DNA from: Corynespora cassiicola
Taxonomy: Eukaryota > Ascomycota > Dothideomycetes > Pleosporales > Corynesporascaceae
Reading direction: 5' to 3'
NCBI GenBank assembly: GCA_022059125.1
Contig: JAEUWY010000005.1
Span: 62,001-126,000, forward strand
DNA: 64,000 nucleotides
The notes under the pieces are model-generated. The model had not been told where the DNA came from, did not search any database, and saw only the letters and a list, made by a program, of their open reading frames with translations. Each line of letters opens with the position of its first letter. Position 1 is the stretch's first letter. The position numbers and the translations under genes are program-made. Shown here piece after piece: positions 46,496-60,016 of this stretch.

Positions 46496-48392
46496 CAGAG
46501 GGGTGACATTAAAAAAGCGTAATAGAAAAAATCGTACTTTTTAAACTTATATAACTTTTTCTATAAACTAGCTATTAAAAAAAAAAAAATTAGTTTTAGA
46601 GATGTTTACTAGCGCTATATATAAAAAATAAAAAATAAATTACTTATAAAATATTTTTAGCTTTTAAAAAAGCTCTAAAGTTATACTAAAAAAAAACATA
46701 AAATTAAACACGCTGTAATTTTTTACTTAAAAAATTATTAAAACTTTTTATTATACGCTAACTAAATTTAGCTTAGTATATATTACGTAAGCAAAAAACT
46801 GGAGCTAGAAATTTAATTTAATATTTAAAAAATAAAGTTTAAAAAATAAAGTTTTGCTTATATAAGCACTAATTACATAATAATAAACTAGTTAAATTAG
46901 TATATAAATAAATATTTTAGAAATAGAAATCTGAATCTCTATTTTCTCTAAACAAAGATAAGATGGAACCTCAATTTTCAGACTACGAAGAAAAAGTTAA
47001 TCTTTTATTAAAAGCTAATATATCTATTAAAAATATATCTTTTATTTTAAATAAACCTATTAATAGTATATATTATACTATACAACGTATTAATAAAAAA
47101 AATAAACTTTTTAATAGTTTAAAAAAAGATAGAAATCAGGATAAAATTAAACTATTAAAAAGAGAAAAAAGAATTATTAATAGGGATTTAATTAAAAGCC
47201 CTAAAAAAACAAATAAAAGAATATTATTTGAAAATAATTTAAATATATCTAAAAGAAGTTTACAAAGATTTTTTAAAGAAGAAAAATACAGTACAAATAT
47301 TGCTAGTAAAAAACCTTTTTATAAAAAAGAAAAAGCAAAAATAAGACTAGAATATGCTAAAAAAAATTTAAAAAATATAGAAAATATAAATTTAAATAAA
47401 ATTATATTTTCTGATGAGTCAGTAATAGAAAGAGGTCTAGGTTCTAGACAGGAATATATAAGAAAAAAGAGAAATAAGAAGGTAGGAGCTGAATTAGCTT
47501 CTATAAAATCAAATTGTAAGTAAAAAAAAAAATTTAAAAAATTAATTTTAATTAAAAATTAATTTTAATTTTTTAATTTAATTACTTTTTTAAAATATTT
47601 AATACTAATTAAATTATAGCTCGAGATATTGTTATATCAGTATGGGGAGCTATTTGGATAGGAGGAAGATCAGAATTAGTGTTTATTAAAACACCTAATT
47701 CTAAAAATAACTTTAATAATACGGATTATATACAAAAAGTATTAAAACCTATTATTAAAAAACAAATAAAACCCGGTTAGTTTATATACCTTTTTTTAAT
47801 TTTTAAAATTAAAATAAATATATTTAATTAATATATTTATAAAAATTTTAAATTTTAAAATTAAAATTAATACTAACTAGTTTATAGACTGGAAATTTTA
47901 ACAAGATAATTTAAAAATCCATACAGCTAAACCAGTTTTAAATTGGTTTAAAAGAAATCAAATTAATCTTTTTCAACATCCTCCTTATTGCCCAGATTTA
48001 GCTCCTATTGAAAATATCTGGGCTATATTAAAAAATGCCTTAAATAAATAAAGAACTAATTTATTAGGCAAAGGAAATAATATTAAAAGTATTAATTTAT
48101 TTAAAAGAGCTATAATTAAAGAGTGGAATTTAATTCCACAGGAAATAATAGATAATTATATATTATCTTTACCTAAGCGTTATAAAGCAGTTATAGACGC
48201 TAAGGGATATTATACTAAATATTAATAATTTATTATTAATTTCTTTATTTTATTTTTTTTATTTTTTTTAATTTTCTGAATTTCTAATTTTTTAGAGAAT
48301 AAACTTATACTAATTTTTTTTACATAATTAAATATTATAAATAGCTTTAATATAAAAAAAAAAAAACTAAAAATTATACGCTAAAAAAAAAG
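46496..48392 (+). mobile_element. Tc1/mariner-like element, copy B, left part
   Basis: Inverted duplicate of copy A at 5265-7385. It is interrupted after base 48392 by the chromodomain retrotransposon and resumes at 55161. The left terminal inverted repeat is identical to the right one of copy A over its whole length as far as I compared. Confidence 0.93.
46963..48225 (+). pseudogene. Tc1-family DD34E transposase, copy B (two in-frame TAA)
   Basis: Same gene as at 5656-6918. Exons 46963-47515, 47620-47775, 47888-48225; introns of 104 and 112 nt with GTAAGT and GTTAGT donors and TACTAAY branch sites; 349 codons in frame. The first 186 codons read through the first donor are identical in protein sequence to copy A. 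The same two Gln-to-stop positions are present (47899-47901 and 48049-48051), so neither copy can encode a full transposase. The catalytic Asp, Asp and Glu positions are otherwise preserved. Confidence 0.88.
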
Positions 48393-48835
48393 TGTTATAA
48401 TACGGTCTTAGGAGGACCCGGGCAGACAACATCAAGAACGCGGCTCTAATTATATATATAATTACGCGCCTAAGAAGGAACTGCTGTACCACATTACGTA
48501 ACTAGAAAAAATATATAATTTAGAGCTTACGCCTTAGCAAAGTGAGCGCTTATAAGCACTAATAGTAAGCGTTTATAATAGGTATAGGTAAGCGCGGTTA
48601 CTATTAAGTATATAGTTCGCACAATTATACTCTATAATTATATTTACCTTATTAGCAAATCTATTGTTTAGAATTAACTATTAATCTATCGTGCTTTATC
48701 GCTAATATGAAGACCTATATAGTATATCGCACATCGTTTCACTTACGTGACTCTACTAGTACTTATCTCTAAAAATTAACTTAAGCAGCTATTTACTTTC
48801 TAGCCTTACTTATAGTCTGTAGCACAGTCTTAATA
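48393..48835 (+). repeat. 5' LTR of the chromodomain element
   Basis: 443 bp, starting TGTTATAATAC and ending CAGTCTTAATA. Differences from the 3' LTR are transitions in the stretches I compared. Confidence 0.9.
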
Positions 48836-51800
48836 TTATAAATATCTTTTAAAATAAGTACTATTTCAGGATCACGCGCACCCTTAACTTTAACCAGTAG
48901 CACTATTAGTGCTAAAACTACTACTAGTGTAATTGTACAACCTAACACAGTAGACAACAATTCTATTAAAGTAGTAACACCTAACCTCTATTATAAAAAA
49001 CGAAATAAGCTTAAAAACTAGCTCTTACAGCTCGACTTATTTTTTAACTTTTAAAGTAAAAACGTTAAGAAAAAAAAACGCGTTATATTCGCAGCCACGT
49101 ATATAAGAGGTAAAGCACTTTAATAGATTAAACTAGCTCTTATTAAGTATAAGGATGGCGAAGCTAACAACGACGTTAACAAATAGATAGAAAACTTTAA
49201 CAAATTTAAGAAAAAGATTAAATAAGTTTTCAGAGTCTCTAATAAAAATATAATTACTAGACAAGCTATTTAATATTTTAAGCAACGGGCTTCAGCTGCT
49301 GACTACACTAATAAATTTTAGTAACTGTTAATTCTTACTAAATAGAATAACAAAGTATTTATAACGATGTACTGTTAAGGACTTAAATCTAACGTTAAAA
49401 AGAAACTTATGCGTTCTGGAGCTCAGCTTAACACGCTTAAACAACTTATAAATAAGTCTATTAACATTAATTAGAAACTGTATAAATTACGAATAGAACT
49501 ACGCCAGAACTAGAACCTAAAATACAAGCAACGTACTAAACCAAGCTATAGTAAAAAGTACTATAACGCTAACACTAGTAAACAAGTTGAACGTAAAGTA
49601 ATATATTTTACTTATAACACTTATAGCAATAAACTAATAGTTTTTAGTAATATCCAGAAAGCGGGACGAGAAGATAATAAAAAGAGAAATAATAAGTCTA
49701 AAAGTAAGGCTATAACTTACTACGCGTGTGGAAAGACAGGCTATATTATAAAAAACTGTTAATTAAAAAATAAAATTATTTAACAGCTAAATATATTATA
49801 AACTACTCTGAATAACGAATCCAACGCAGACAATAAATAGAAAGTTGTTGTAAATAGATTTTATAAAACAGAACTTATCTGCGACAGCGAACTACTGCAA
49901 AACAGAAAAATAGAAAAATTTTTTAATTATGTTTAGTATTAAAATAAAAGTATTTAGACAGAGCCTAGAAGTATTTTTAAGAAAGTTAAGTTTAAAAGAC
50001 CTAGCTCTAAAGAAAAAAAAGTTTTTCGCGAAGTATATAATTACAAAAACTATTTAAGTAATGCTAGTTACGAGTTTAAAAAAAACAGCGATAGTAGTAC
50101 GCTACCCGAACTCGCACAATTCAGAATAAACAAAAACTTTAAAAAGATATAAGAATTAGCTAAAGCTTTTAAAGAACACAGAAGAGATTTAACAAAAACG
50201 TCTGTATAGTAGAAAAAATTACCTATAACGCGTAAACGGTCGAAAAAGTACTATAACTTAGATAAAAAAAACTAAAATTTAGAGGAACGCCGACAACAAC
50301 GAAGTTCTAAAGTATAAAAATAAGTTAGTTAACTAGATTTAGAAATTAGAATAGAAGTTCTACTAGACTCTGACAGTAAACTAAACACAGTTTTAAACTT
50401 TTTACGAAGCCGAAATACGTAAAAACTGCAATACTACTTAAATCTAAAAAATCTAAAGTATGTAAGCTACTTATAGACATTCTGCAGAGAAAACTAATAC
50501 TAGATTTATTACTTAGATAAAGCAGCAGCAGAATAGTTTTTAAAAAAACTACGTAAATATACATAACAGTAGTTTAACTACGAAATACATATATATAATA
50601 CTTATTTATAGAATAAATAACAAGCGCGATACTTCTCTGAAATAAATAAAAATAAAGAACTTATAATAAATATACTAGTTAATAAAAGATGTATATAAGA
50701 TCTCTAGTAAACGTATCTATATAAAAATTGCAAACGTTACTAGAATAAGAAATACTTATATAGATTTAGTAACGAGTCTTTTTTAGGACAGCATCTAGCG
50801 CCTAGAATTAACTTAAGGTATTATACGCTACTAACTTAGAAAACTTAGTTAAGCTACCTATTAAGCTTAATAGATACTAGATAAAAGTATTATTAGATAC
50901 AGGGGCTTAGCGTAACTACTTTTTACAGCAGGCTATAAAGCGTAGTAAAATAAAAACGCATACCTACGAGCGACTCTATTTCCTCTATACAGCAACTAGA
51001 AAAAAGATACTAGAAAAAGTATTAATAGATTAAAAAGCCACAACTATTATAGACATCTAGAGACACTAAAAAGAAATTTTTTTTAATATTATAGACACGG
51101 CCATCTACGACGTTATTTTAGAACTTCTATAGTTTAGAAAGCATAACCTATATATTAATTAGGTAAAAAAGAAGCTTTTGTTTATAGAATGTAATTGCGC
51201 TATTATATCAGAACCTACGCATTAGCAGCGTTCGATAGTAGATAAAATTACACTAAATAATATAGACAGCAAAAAATCGACTAAGACGCTTTTAAAAAGA
51301 AAAATTAACTCTGCTAGATCTAATAAGAAGCTACTAGATAAAAAAGTAAGAGTTTTAGAAATAACTCGCGTAACTCCTGTAATCTCTGAAAAGTATAATA
51401 AATAAAAACTACTTTTTTAAGAAGAGGTAGATAACAAAGCGTTATCTAAGTATTAGCTCTAGAACTGCGAAATAGCTTTTTAGAAAAAAAAGTATCCGAC
51501 TTTCGAGCCTATCTACAGTTTATTAGAAAAAAAACTTATAGCGTTATAAGCATACTTTAATAAAAACTTTAAAAAAGAATTTATACGCGAATCAACGTTA
51601 GAGGCAGAATATCTAATTATTTTTGTTTCTAAAAAAGATAGATCTCTACAGTTATATGTAGATTTTAAAAAACTTAACAACATTATAATTAAGAATAGAT
51701 ATCTACTACCGAACATTTAAAAGCTTAGAAATAAGCTATCTAGAGTATAGATATTTACAGTTTTAAATCTCCGAGGCGCGTATAACTTAATACGTATAAA

Positions 51801-54712
51801 AAAAAGTAAAAAATAAAAAACAGCATTTCGGACGCGGTATAGGTACTATAAATATTTTATAATACTATTTGGTTTTACTAACGCACCTGCGACATATCAG
51901 ATACTTATTAATAACGTATTAAGAATATATCTAAATATATTCGTTATCACATATCTAGATAATATCTTAGTCTTTTCTAAGAATTTTAAAAAACACGTCC
52001 AGCATGTATAAACAGTACTAGAATATTTAGAAAAAGCAGGGCTACGACTTAAACCAGAGAAATGTAAATTCTATAAAAAAAAAGTTAAATTTTTAGAATA
52101 TATTATAGAAAGACACGGAGTTAAAATTAGTTTAAAAAAAATTAAAGTAGTTAAGAACTGGCTAACGCCAAAGAACGTTAAGAATATATAATTCTTTTTA
52201 GAATTCTGTAACTTTAACAGGCAGTTTATCGATTATTACTTAGAAAAGGTATTACTACTTATAAAATTAATAAAAAAAGATGTACTATTTAAGTGGGATA
52301 CAGACTAATAATAAGCTTTTAAAACACTTAAAGAAGCAAGCATATCACCACCAGTTCTTATATCTTTTACTAGTAGAAAACTTTTACGTATAGAAACAGA
52401 TACATTAGATCTAGCGATAGGAGCATATATTAATTAAGAAAAAGAAGGTAAATAGCACCTGATTATCTATTACTTAAAAAAATTTAGCGGAGCTAAAGAA
52501 AATTACAATATTTACAACAAAAAATTACTTACTATTATAGACTTTTTTAAATATTAGCGGATCTACGCAGAAAGCTGTTTAGAACTCACAGTATATTTAG
52601 ATTATAAGAATCTAATAACATTTACAACAACTAAACTATTAGACTAATAACATACTAGATAGAGTAAAAAACTAGAATAATATAAATTTAGAATTATCTA
52701 CACACCAGATAAAAAAAACAGAAAAGCCGACGCTTTAAGTCGAAAAACAGATATTGCAGAAACTAAGTTAACGAATAAAGCTGCTATTTTTAAGTAAGCG
52801 CCAGACGGCACTCTAAAACCCACACGCAGTATTAATTTTATTATAATAGTATATTAATAAGTACTAGAAGAACTTTACTAAACTATTATTTAGTAGTATT
52901 ACGAAGATCTGTTGTACGGACACCTAGGTGTTAAACAAACGATTAAACTGATATAACGAACGTACGATATTTCTGGATTAAAAGACAAAGTAGCGAAGTT
53001 TATTAAGAAATGCATAATATATTAAAAGAATAAGCACAGTATACACGCTTAGTACAGAAAGCTACAAGCTATAGAGATACCAGACAAACTCTAAACAGAT
53101 ATTACTATAAACTTTGTTACTAGACTACTAACGTCTTATAACCTAGTTTCTAAAGTACTCTATAATACTATTTTAGTAGTTATAGACAGATTTACAAAGT
53201 ACGCAGAGATAATTCTATTTAGAGATAACTATACTATACTAGAACTAGCACAGGTTATTTTAGATTGCGTAGTTAGGTATTACAGATTACTTTAATTAAT
53301 TATTAGTAACAGAGATAAGCTCTTCACGTTAAACTATTAGATAATATTAATATCAGCTATCAGAATAAAAAAAAAATTATTAACAGTATACTATCTACAG
53401 ACAGACAGTTAAACAGAAAGAACGAACTAAACTATAAAAATATACCTACGGATGTATAGCAACTAAAAACAGAATAATTAGATATTACTACTATTTATAG
53501 CACAACTCGCATTTAACAACAGAGAATCAGTAACAATAAAATAATTTTTTTATTACATATTACACAGAACACACCCAAATCTTCTATTACTAAAAATTAA
53601 AAAAAAACGAATTAAGCCAGTTGCAAGTTAAGTAATAGATAAATTAAAAAAATTACGAAAACTTTACGAACAACTACAGAAAAATATTAAAACAGCACAA
53701 CGCAAGACTATTTTTTATATTAACTAGAAACAAAAAATAGCACCTCAGCTAAAGAGAGGGGATAAAGTATATTTTCTTACGAGAAATTTTTAAACAACAT
53801 AACTAAGTAAAAAATTAGATCACGTTAAAGTCGGACTATTTTTAATTCTAGAATAAAAAAGACTAGTTAACTATAAACTTTAACTTTCTGCTAATACTTA
53901 AATACACCTAGTATTCTACGTGTTACTATTAGAACCCGCCGACGCCAAAATACCAGTCTAAAAACACTTCTACTACGAAATAAAAGAAGAAGTTAAATTT
54001 AAAGTTGAGAAAGTAAAAGTATATTAATAATTACCTAGAGGATAAGAATATCTAGTTAAATGGAAAGGTTACTCTGAGTTAAAAAATACATAGAAACTAG
54101 AAACTAACCTCAGAAATTGCTTAATACTGTTAAACTATTATTAAAAAAAGTAACAGCAGAATTAATAAAATCTATTATAGACTACATTGTAGGCGAAAAA
54201 CTAACCAGAGTATTAGCAGCAGGACAGTCTATAGATTAAGCAGCGTCTAACTCGCTATCCTCTTCTATCTCTAATACCAGATAGAGCGCTTTCTTCTTCG
54301 CACGCTCTTCAGCCTGTTTTAATATCTTCTTATTCCGCATTAACTAAAATATTACCTATACTAACAACTTCTTATCTTTATCTACTTTTTTTTAATACTT
54401 GTTATAAGTACGGTTAAGCGACTTTTATAATAAGCTTACGTAGAAGCGACTAAGTTTAGTACACTTAGTACACTTCAGGCAAGAATTAGATATAATAAAG
54501 CAATCTTAACTAAAAGCAAAACACTTATTATAAAAAAAAAAAAAATAACGTTTGCGCGACGAATTTCGGACGCAAAATAAATATAACATACTTAAAAGTC
54601 AGAAAACATAATATACTAGTTATACTTATAAAACGCAGGGTAACGGCGTTTATAAACAAAACTACTAATTAGTTATATAATTTAAGAATAAATTCTAAAA
54701 AAAGAGAGATAG
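48836..54712 (+). pseudogene. Gag-pol remnant of the chromodomain element
   Basis: In order: gag with a decayed CCHC zinc knuckle at 49728-49759 (spacing C-x2-C-x4-H-x4-C, but the first Cys and the His have become Tyr, via TGC to TAC and CAT to TAT); a protease region; reverse transcriptase with FGFTNAPATYQ and YLDN (51952-51963, second catalytic Asp changed to Asn); RNase H; a linker with DKKNRKADALSRK; integrase with GHLGVKQTI, TDITINFVT and DRFTKYAEII; and a chromodomain with EYLVKWKGYS at 54046-54075. Frequent TAA/TAG at former CAA, CAG or TGG sites show RIP. Chromodomain elements target heterochromatin, which fits nesting in older transposons. I see no obvious primer-binding site directly after the LTR. 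Confidence 0.85.
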
Positions 54713-55155
54713 TATTATAATACAGTTTTAGGAGGATCCGGGCAGGCAACATCAAGAGCGCAGCTCTAATTATATATATAATTACGCGCCTGAGAAGAAA
54801 CTGCTATACTATATTACGTAACTAAAAAAAATATATAATTTAGAGCTTACGCTTTAGTAAAGTAAGCGCTTACGAGCACTGATAGTAAGCGTTTATAATA
54901 GGTATAGGTGAGCGCGGTTACTATTAAGTATATAGTTCACATAATTATACTCTATAATTATATTTACCTTATTAGCAAATCTATCGTTTAGAATTAACTA
55001 TTAACTTATCGTGCTCTATCGCCAACACGGAGACCCGTACAGCATATCGCACATCGTTTTACTTACGTGACTCTACCAGTACTTATCTCTAAGAATTAAT
55101 CTAAGCAGCTACTTGCTCTCTAGCCTCGCTTATAGCCTGTAGCACAGCCTTAACA
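54713..55155 (+). repeat. 3' LTR of the chromodomain element
   Basis: 443 bp, starting TATTATAATAC and ending CAGCCTTAACA, followed by the AAAAG duplication and the rest of Tc1 copy B. Confidence 0.9.
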
Positions 55156-55160
55156 AAAAG

Positions 55161-55384
55161 TTACAGCGTATTAAAATTTATATTTTTTTTTAGTATAGTT
55201 TTAGAGCTTTTTTAGAAGCTAAAAATATTATATAAGTAATTTATTTTTTTTCTTTTATATGTAGCGCTAGTAAATATCCCTAAAACTAATTTTTTCTTTT
55301 TTAAATAGCTAGTTTATATAAAAAGTTATATAAGTTTAAAAAGTACGATTTTTTCTATTACGCTTTTTTAATGTCACCCCTCTG
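55161..55384 (+). mobile_element. Tc1/mariner-like element, copy B, right end
   Basis: The missing 224 bp of copy B. Joined to 46496-48392 it restores exactly 2121 bp. It ends with the reverse complement of CAGAGGGGTGACATTA and is followed by TA. It differs from the left inverted repeat of copy A at one position I can see (G here, A in the equivalent of copy A). Confidence 0.92.
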
Positions 55385-58300
55385 TAGTAAAAATATCTAA
55401 TTATTCTGTTTTTAGTTGCTATATATCCGTAGATATATCTTTATAGTCTAGTTTATTTTCTCTATTTAACTGTCTGTTAGTAGATAGTATACTATTAATA
55501 ATTTTTTTTTAATTTTAATAGCTAATATTAGTATTATTTAGTAGTTTAATATAAAAAGTTTGTTTCTATCGCTGATAATTAATTAAAGTAATCTGTAATA
55601 CCTAACTACGTAATTTAAAATAATTTATACTAATTTTAGTAAAGTATAGTTATTTTTAAATAAAATTATTTTTATATATTTTATAAATCTGTTTATAACT
55701 ACTAAAATAGTATTATAAAGTACTTTAAAAACCAGGTTATAAAACGTTAGTAATTTAGTAATAAAATCTATAGCAATATTTATTTAGAGTTTATTTAGTA
55801 TTTCTACAGTTTATAGTTCTTTATATTAAACGTATATACTGTACTTATTTCTTTAATATATTTTATATTTCTTAATAAATTTTGCTATTTTATTTTTTAA
55901 TCTAAAAATGTCGTACGTCTGTTATATTAGTTTAATTATTTATTTAATATTTAGATATCTGTATAACAGATTTTTATAATACTACTAAATTATAGTTTAA
56001 TAAAGTTTTTCTAGTACTTATTAATATACTGTTATAATAAAGTTAAAGCTGCGTGCTAGTTTTAAAGTACTATCTAGCACTTACTTAAAAATAGCAGTTT
56101 TATTTATTAATTTAGTTTCTGTAATATCTGTTTTTTAACTTAAAATATTTACTTTTTTATTTTTTTTACTTAGTATATAAACAATTTTAAATTTATAGTA
56201 TTTTAGTTTTTTACTCTATCTAGTATATTATTAGCCTAATAATTTAGTTGTTATAAATATTATTAGATTTTTATAATTTAAATATACTGTAAATTCTAAA
56301 CAGCTTTCTACGTAAATTTTCTAATACTTAAAAAAATTTATAATAGTAAGTAGTTTTTTATTATAAATATTATAATTTTTTTTAGCTCTGCTGAATTTTT
56401 TTAAATAGTAAATAATTAAGTACTATTTACCTTTTTTTTTTTAACTAATATATACTTTTATTACTAGGTCTAATGCGTCTGTTTCTATACGTAAAAATTT
56501 TCTACTAGTAAAAAATATAAAAACTAGTAGTAATATGCTTACTTTTTTAAGTGTTTTAAAAGCTTATTATTAGTCTGTATTCTACTTAAATAGTATATTT
56601 TTTTTTATTAATTTTATAAGTAGTAGTACTTTTTCTAAATAGTAATTAATAAACTGCCTGCTAAAGTTACAGAATTCTAAAAAAAATTATATATTTTTAA
56701 CGTTTTTTAGTGTTAGCTAGTTCTTAACTATTTTAATTTTTTTTAAACTAATTTTTACTCTGTGTTTTTCTATAATATATTTTAAAAATTTAATTTTTTT
56801 TTTATAAAATTTATATTTTTTTAGTTTAAGTTGTAGCTTTATTTTTTCTAAATATTTTAGTACTATTTATACGTGCTAGACGTGTTTTTTAAAATCTTTA
56901 AAAAAAACTAAAATATTATCTAAATATATAATAATAAATATATCTAAATATATTTTTAATATATTATTAATAAGTATTTAATATGTCGCAGATACGTTAG
57001 TAAAACTAAAAAGTATTATAAAATATTTATAGTACTTATACCGCGTTTAGAATACTATTTTTTATTTTTTACTTTTTTTTATACGTATTAAATTATACAC
57101 GCTTTAGAAATTTAAAACTATAAATATTTATACTTTAAATAGTCTATTTCTAAGCTTTTAAATATTCAGTAGTAGATATTTATTCTTAATTATAATATTA
57201 TTAAGTTTTCTAAAATCTATATATAATTATAGAGATTTTTTTTTTTTAAAAATAAAAATAATTAAATATTCTGCCTCTGACGTTGATTCGCATATAAATT
57301 TTTTTTTAAAATTTTTATTAAAATATATTTATAATAATATAAGTTTTTTTTTATTAAACTATAGATAGGCTTAAAAGTTAGATATTTTTTTTTCTAAAAA
57401 GCTATTTCGTAGTCCCAGAGCTAATACTTAAATAACGTTTTATTATCTACTTTTTTTTAAAAAAGTAGTTTTTCTTTACTGTGTTTTTTAGAAATTATAA
57501 AAGTTATATAAGTTATTTTTAAAACTTTTACTTTTTTATTTAGTAGCTTTTTATTAGATTTAGTAGAGTTAACTTTTTTTTTTAAAAGCGTTTTAGTTAA
57601 TTTTTTGCTGTCTATATTATTTAGTATAATTTTATCTACTATTAAATACTGCTAATATAAAAGTTCTAATATAATAGCGCAGTTATGTTTTATAAATAAA
57701 AGCTTTTTTTTTACCTAGTTAATATATAAATTATACTTTTTAACTATAAAAGTTTTAAAATAACGTTATAAATAGCTGTATCTATAATGTTAAAAAAAAA
57801 TTTTTTCTAATATTTTTAGATGTCTATAGTAGTTATAGTTTTCTAATCTATTAATGCTTTTTCTAGTATCTTTTTTCTAGTTACTATATAGAGAAAATAG
57901 AGTCGCTTGTAAATATATATTTTTACTTTACTATATTTTATAATTTACTGTAAAAAATAGTTATACTAAATTTCTATATTTAATAATATTTTTATTTAGT
58001 ATTTATTAAGCTTAACAGATAGCTTAACTAAGTTTTTTAAGTTAGTAGTGTATAATACTTTAGATCTATTCTAGACGCTAGGTGTTATTCTAAAAAAAAT
58101 TTATTACTAAATCTATATAAGCGTTTTTTATTTTAGTAATATTTATAATTTTTATATAAGCAGATTTACTAAAAATTTTACGTATATTTTCTATCAACTA
58201 GTATATTTATTATAAGTTTTTCGTTTTTATTTATTTTAAAAAAGTATTATATTTATTATTTATTTTATAAGTAAGTATTATATATATATATATTTCGCAG

Positions 58301-60016
58301 TTAAACTACTATTACGTATATTTACGTAGTTTTTTTAAAAACTATTCTACTACTACTTTATCTAAATAGTAGATTTAGTATTAGTTTTTTTTATAAAATA
58401 TCTATAAATAGCTTACGTACTTTAGATTTTTTAGATTTAAATAGTATTACAGTTTTTACGTATTTCAGCTTTATAAAAAACTTAAAACTGTGTTTAGTTT
58501 GCTATTAAAGTCTAGTAAAACTTTCAGTTTAATTTTTAAATTTAGTTAATTAATTTATTTTTATATTTTAGAACTATGTTGTTGTCGTCGTTTTTTAAAA
58601 TCTTAGTTTTTTTTATCTAAATTATAGTGCTTTTTTAACTGTTTACGCGTTATAAATAATTTTTTTTACTATATAAATATTTTTATTAAATTTTTTCTGT
58701 TTTTTTTATAAATTTTAGCTAATTTTTATTTCTATTTAAAATTTCTATTAACCTAAAATTTAGTAAGTTCTTCTAATTTATACTTATAGCTATAGTTATT
58801 TAAATATTTTTTATAATTATATGCGTTGTAAAAGGCTTCTTTTTTTTAAAAACTAAATTCTTTAAATTTAACATTTTTAAAAATACTTTTAAACTCTATT
58901 TAAGTATTTTTATCTTAATACTAAACGCAATTAAAAAATTTCTCTGTTTTTTTATATAATAGTAGTTCGCTGTTACAGATAAGTTCTATTTTATAAAATT
59001 TATTTATAATAACTTTCTGTTTATTATCTGCGTCGGATTCGTTATTTAAAATAATTTATAATATATTTAGCCGTTAAATAATTTTATTTTTTAATTAATA
59101 GTTTTTTATAATATAGCCTATCTTTCTATACGCGTAGTAAGTTATAGCCTTACTTTTAAACTTATTATTTTTTTTATTACTTTTTTTCCGCTTTCTAGAT
59201 AATACTAAAAACTATTAGTTTATTACTATAAGTGTTATAAATAAAATATATTACCTTACGTTTAACTTATTTACTAGTATTAGTGTTATAATACTTTTTG
59301 CTATAGCTTAGTTTAGTACGTTATTTATATTTTAAGTTCTAGTTTTAGTGTAATTTTATTTATAATTCGTACAGTTTTTAATTAATATTAATAAATTTAT
59401 TTATAAGTTATTTAAGCGTGTTAAGCTGAGCTCCAGAACGTATAAATTTTTCTTTAATATTAAATATAAGTTCTTAACAGTATATTATTATAAATACTTT
59501 ATTATTCTATTCTGTAAAAATTAATAGTTACTAAAATTTATTAGCGTAGTTAGCAGCTAAAACCTATTACTTAAAATATTAAATAGCTTATCTAGTAATT
59601 ATATTTTTATTAAAAACTTTAAAAACTTATTTAATTTTTTTCTTAAATTTATTAAAATTTTTTATCTATTTATTAACGTCATCGTTAGCTTTGCTATTTT
59701 TATACTTAATAAAAACTAGTTTAATCTATTAAAGTATTTTACTTTTTATATACGTAGTTGCAAGTATAACACGTTTTTTTTTTTTAATATTTCTACTTTA
59801 AAAATTAAAAAATAAGTTAAACTGTAAAAGCTAGTTTTTAAACTTACTTTACTTTTTATAGTAAAAGTTAAATATTACTATTTTAATAGAATTGTTATCT
59901 GCTGTGTTAAGTTATACAATTATACTAGTAGTAGCTTTAATACTAATAATACTACTAGTTAGAATTAAAAGTGCGCGTAATTCTAAAATAGTATTTATTT
60001 TAAAAAGTATTTATAA
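55385..60016 (-). mobile_element. Ty3/gypsy fragment, integrase to gag, minus
   Basis: The reverse complement runs from gag (near 60,000) through protease and reverse transcriptase (about 57-56.3 kb) to the integrase core, which breaks off at 55385 next to Tc1 copy B. The remaining integrase sequence is at 7386-8050. Very similar to the 6.8 kb element at 20064-26889 but separately mutated; no coding frame. Confidence 0.75.

Larger units (their letters stand above)
48393..55155 (+). mobile_element. Chromodomain Ty3/gypsy retrotransposon (6763 bp) nested in Tc1 copy B
   Basis: Two 443-bp LTRs (48393-48835 and 54713-55155). The outermost bases TG and CA survive at the element's outer ends, and the inner copies have decayed to TA. 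Target duplication AAAAG (48388-48392 and 55156-55160). A purine-rich tract (about 54697-54712) precedes the 3' LTR. It has more G, C and CpA than neighbouring copies, so it is younger or less RIP-mutated, yet stops still interrupt every domain. Confidence 0.93.

Noticed and set aside
46963..47523. A stand-alone 186-residue DNA-binding protein domesticated from a transposon
   Set aside because: The reading frame ends by running through a consensus donor; splicing gives a normal transposase, and the gene lies in a complete element with terminal repeats.
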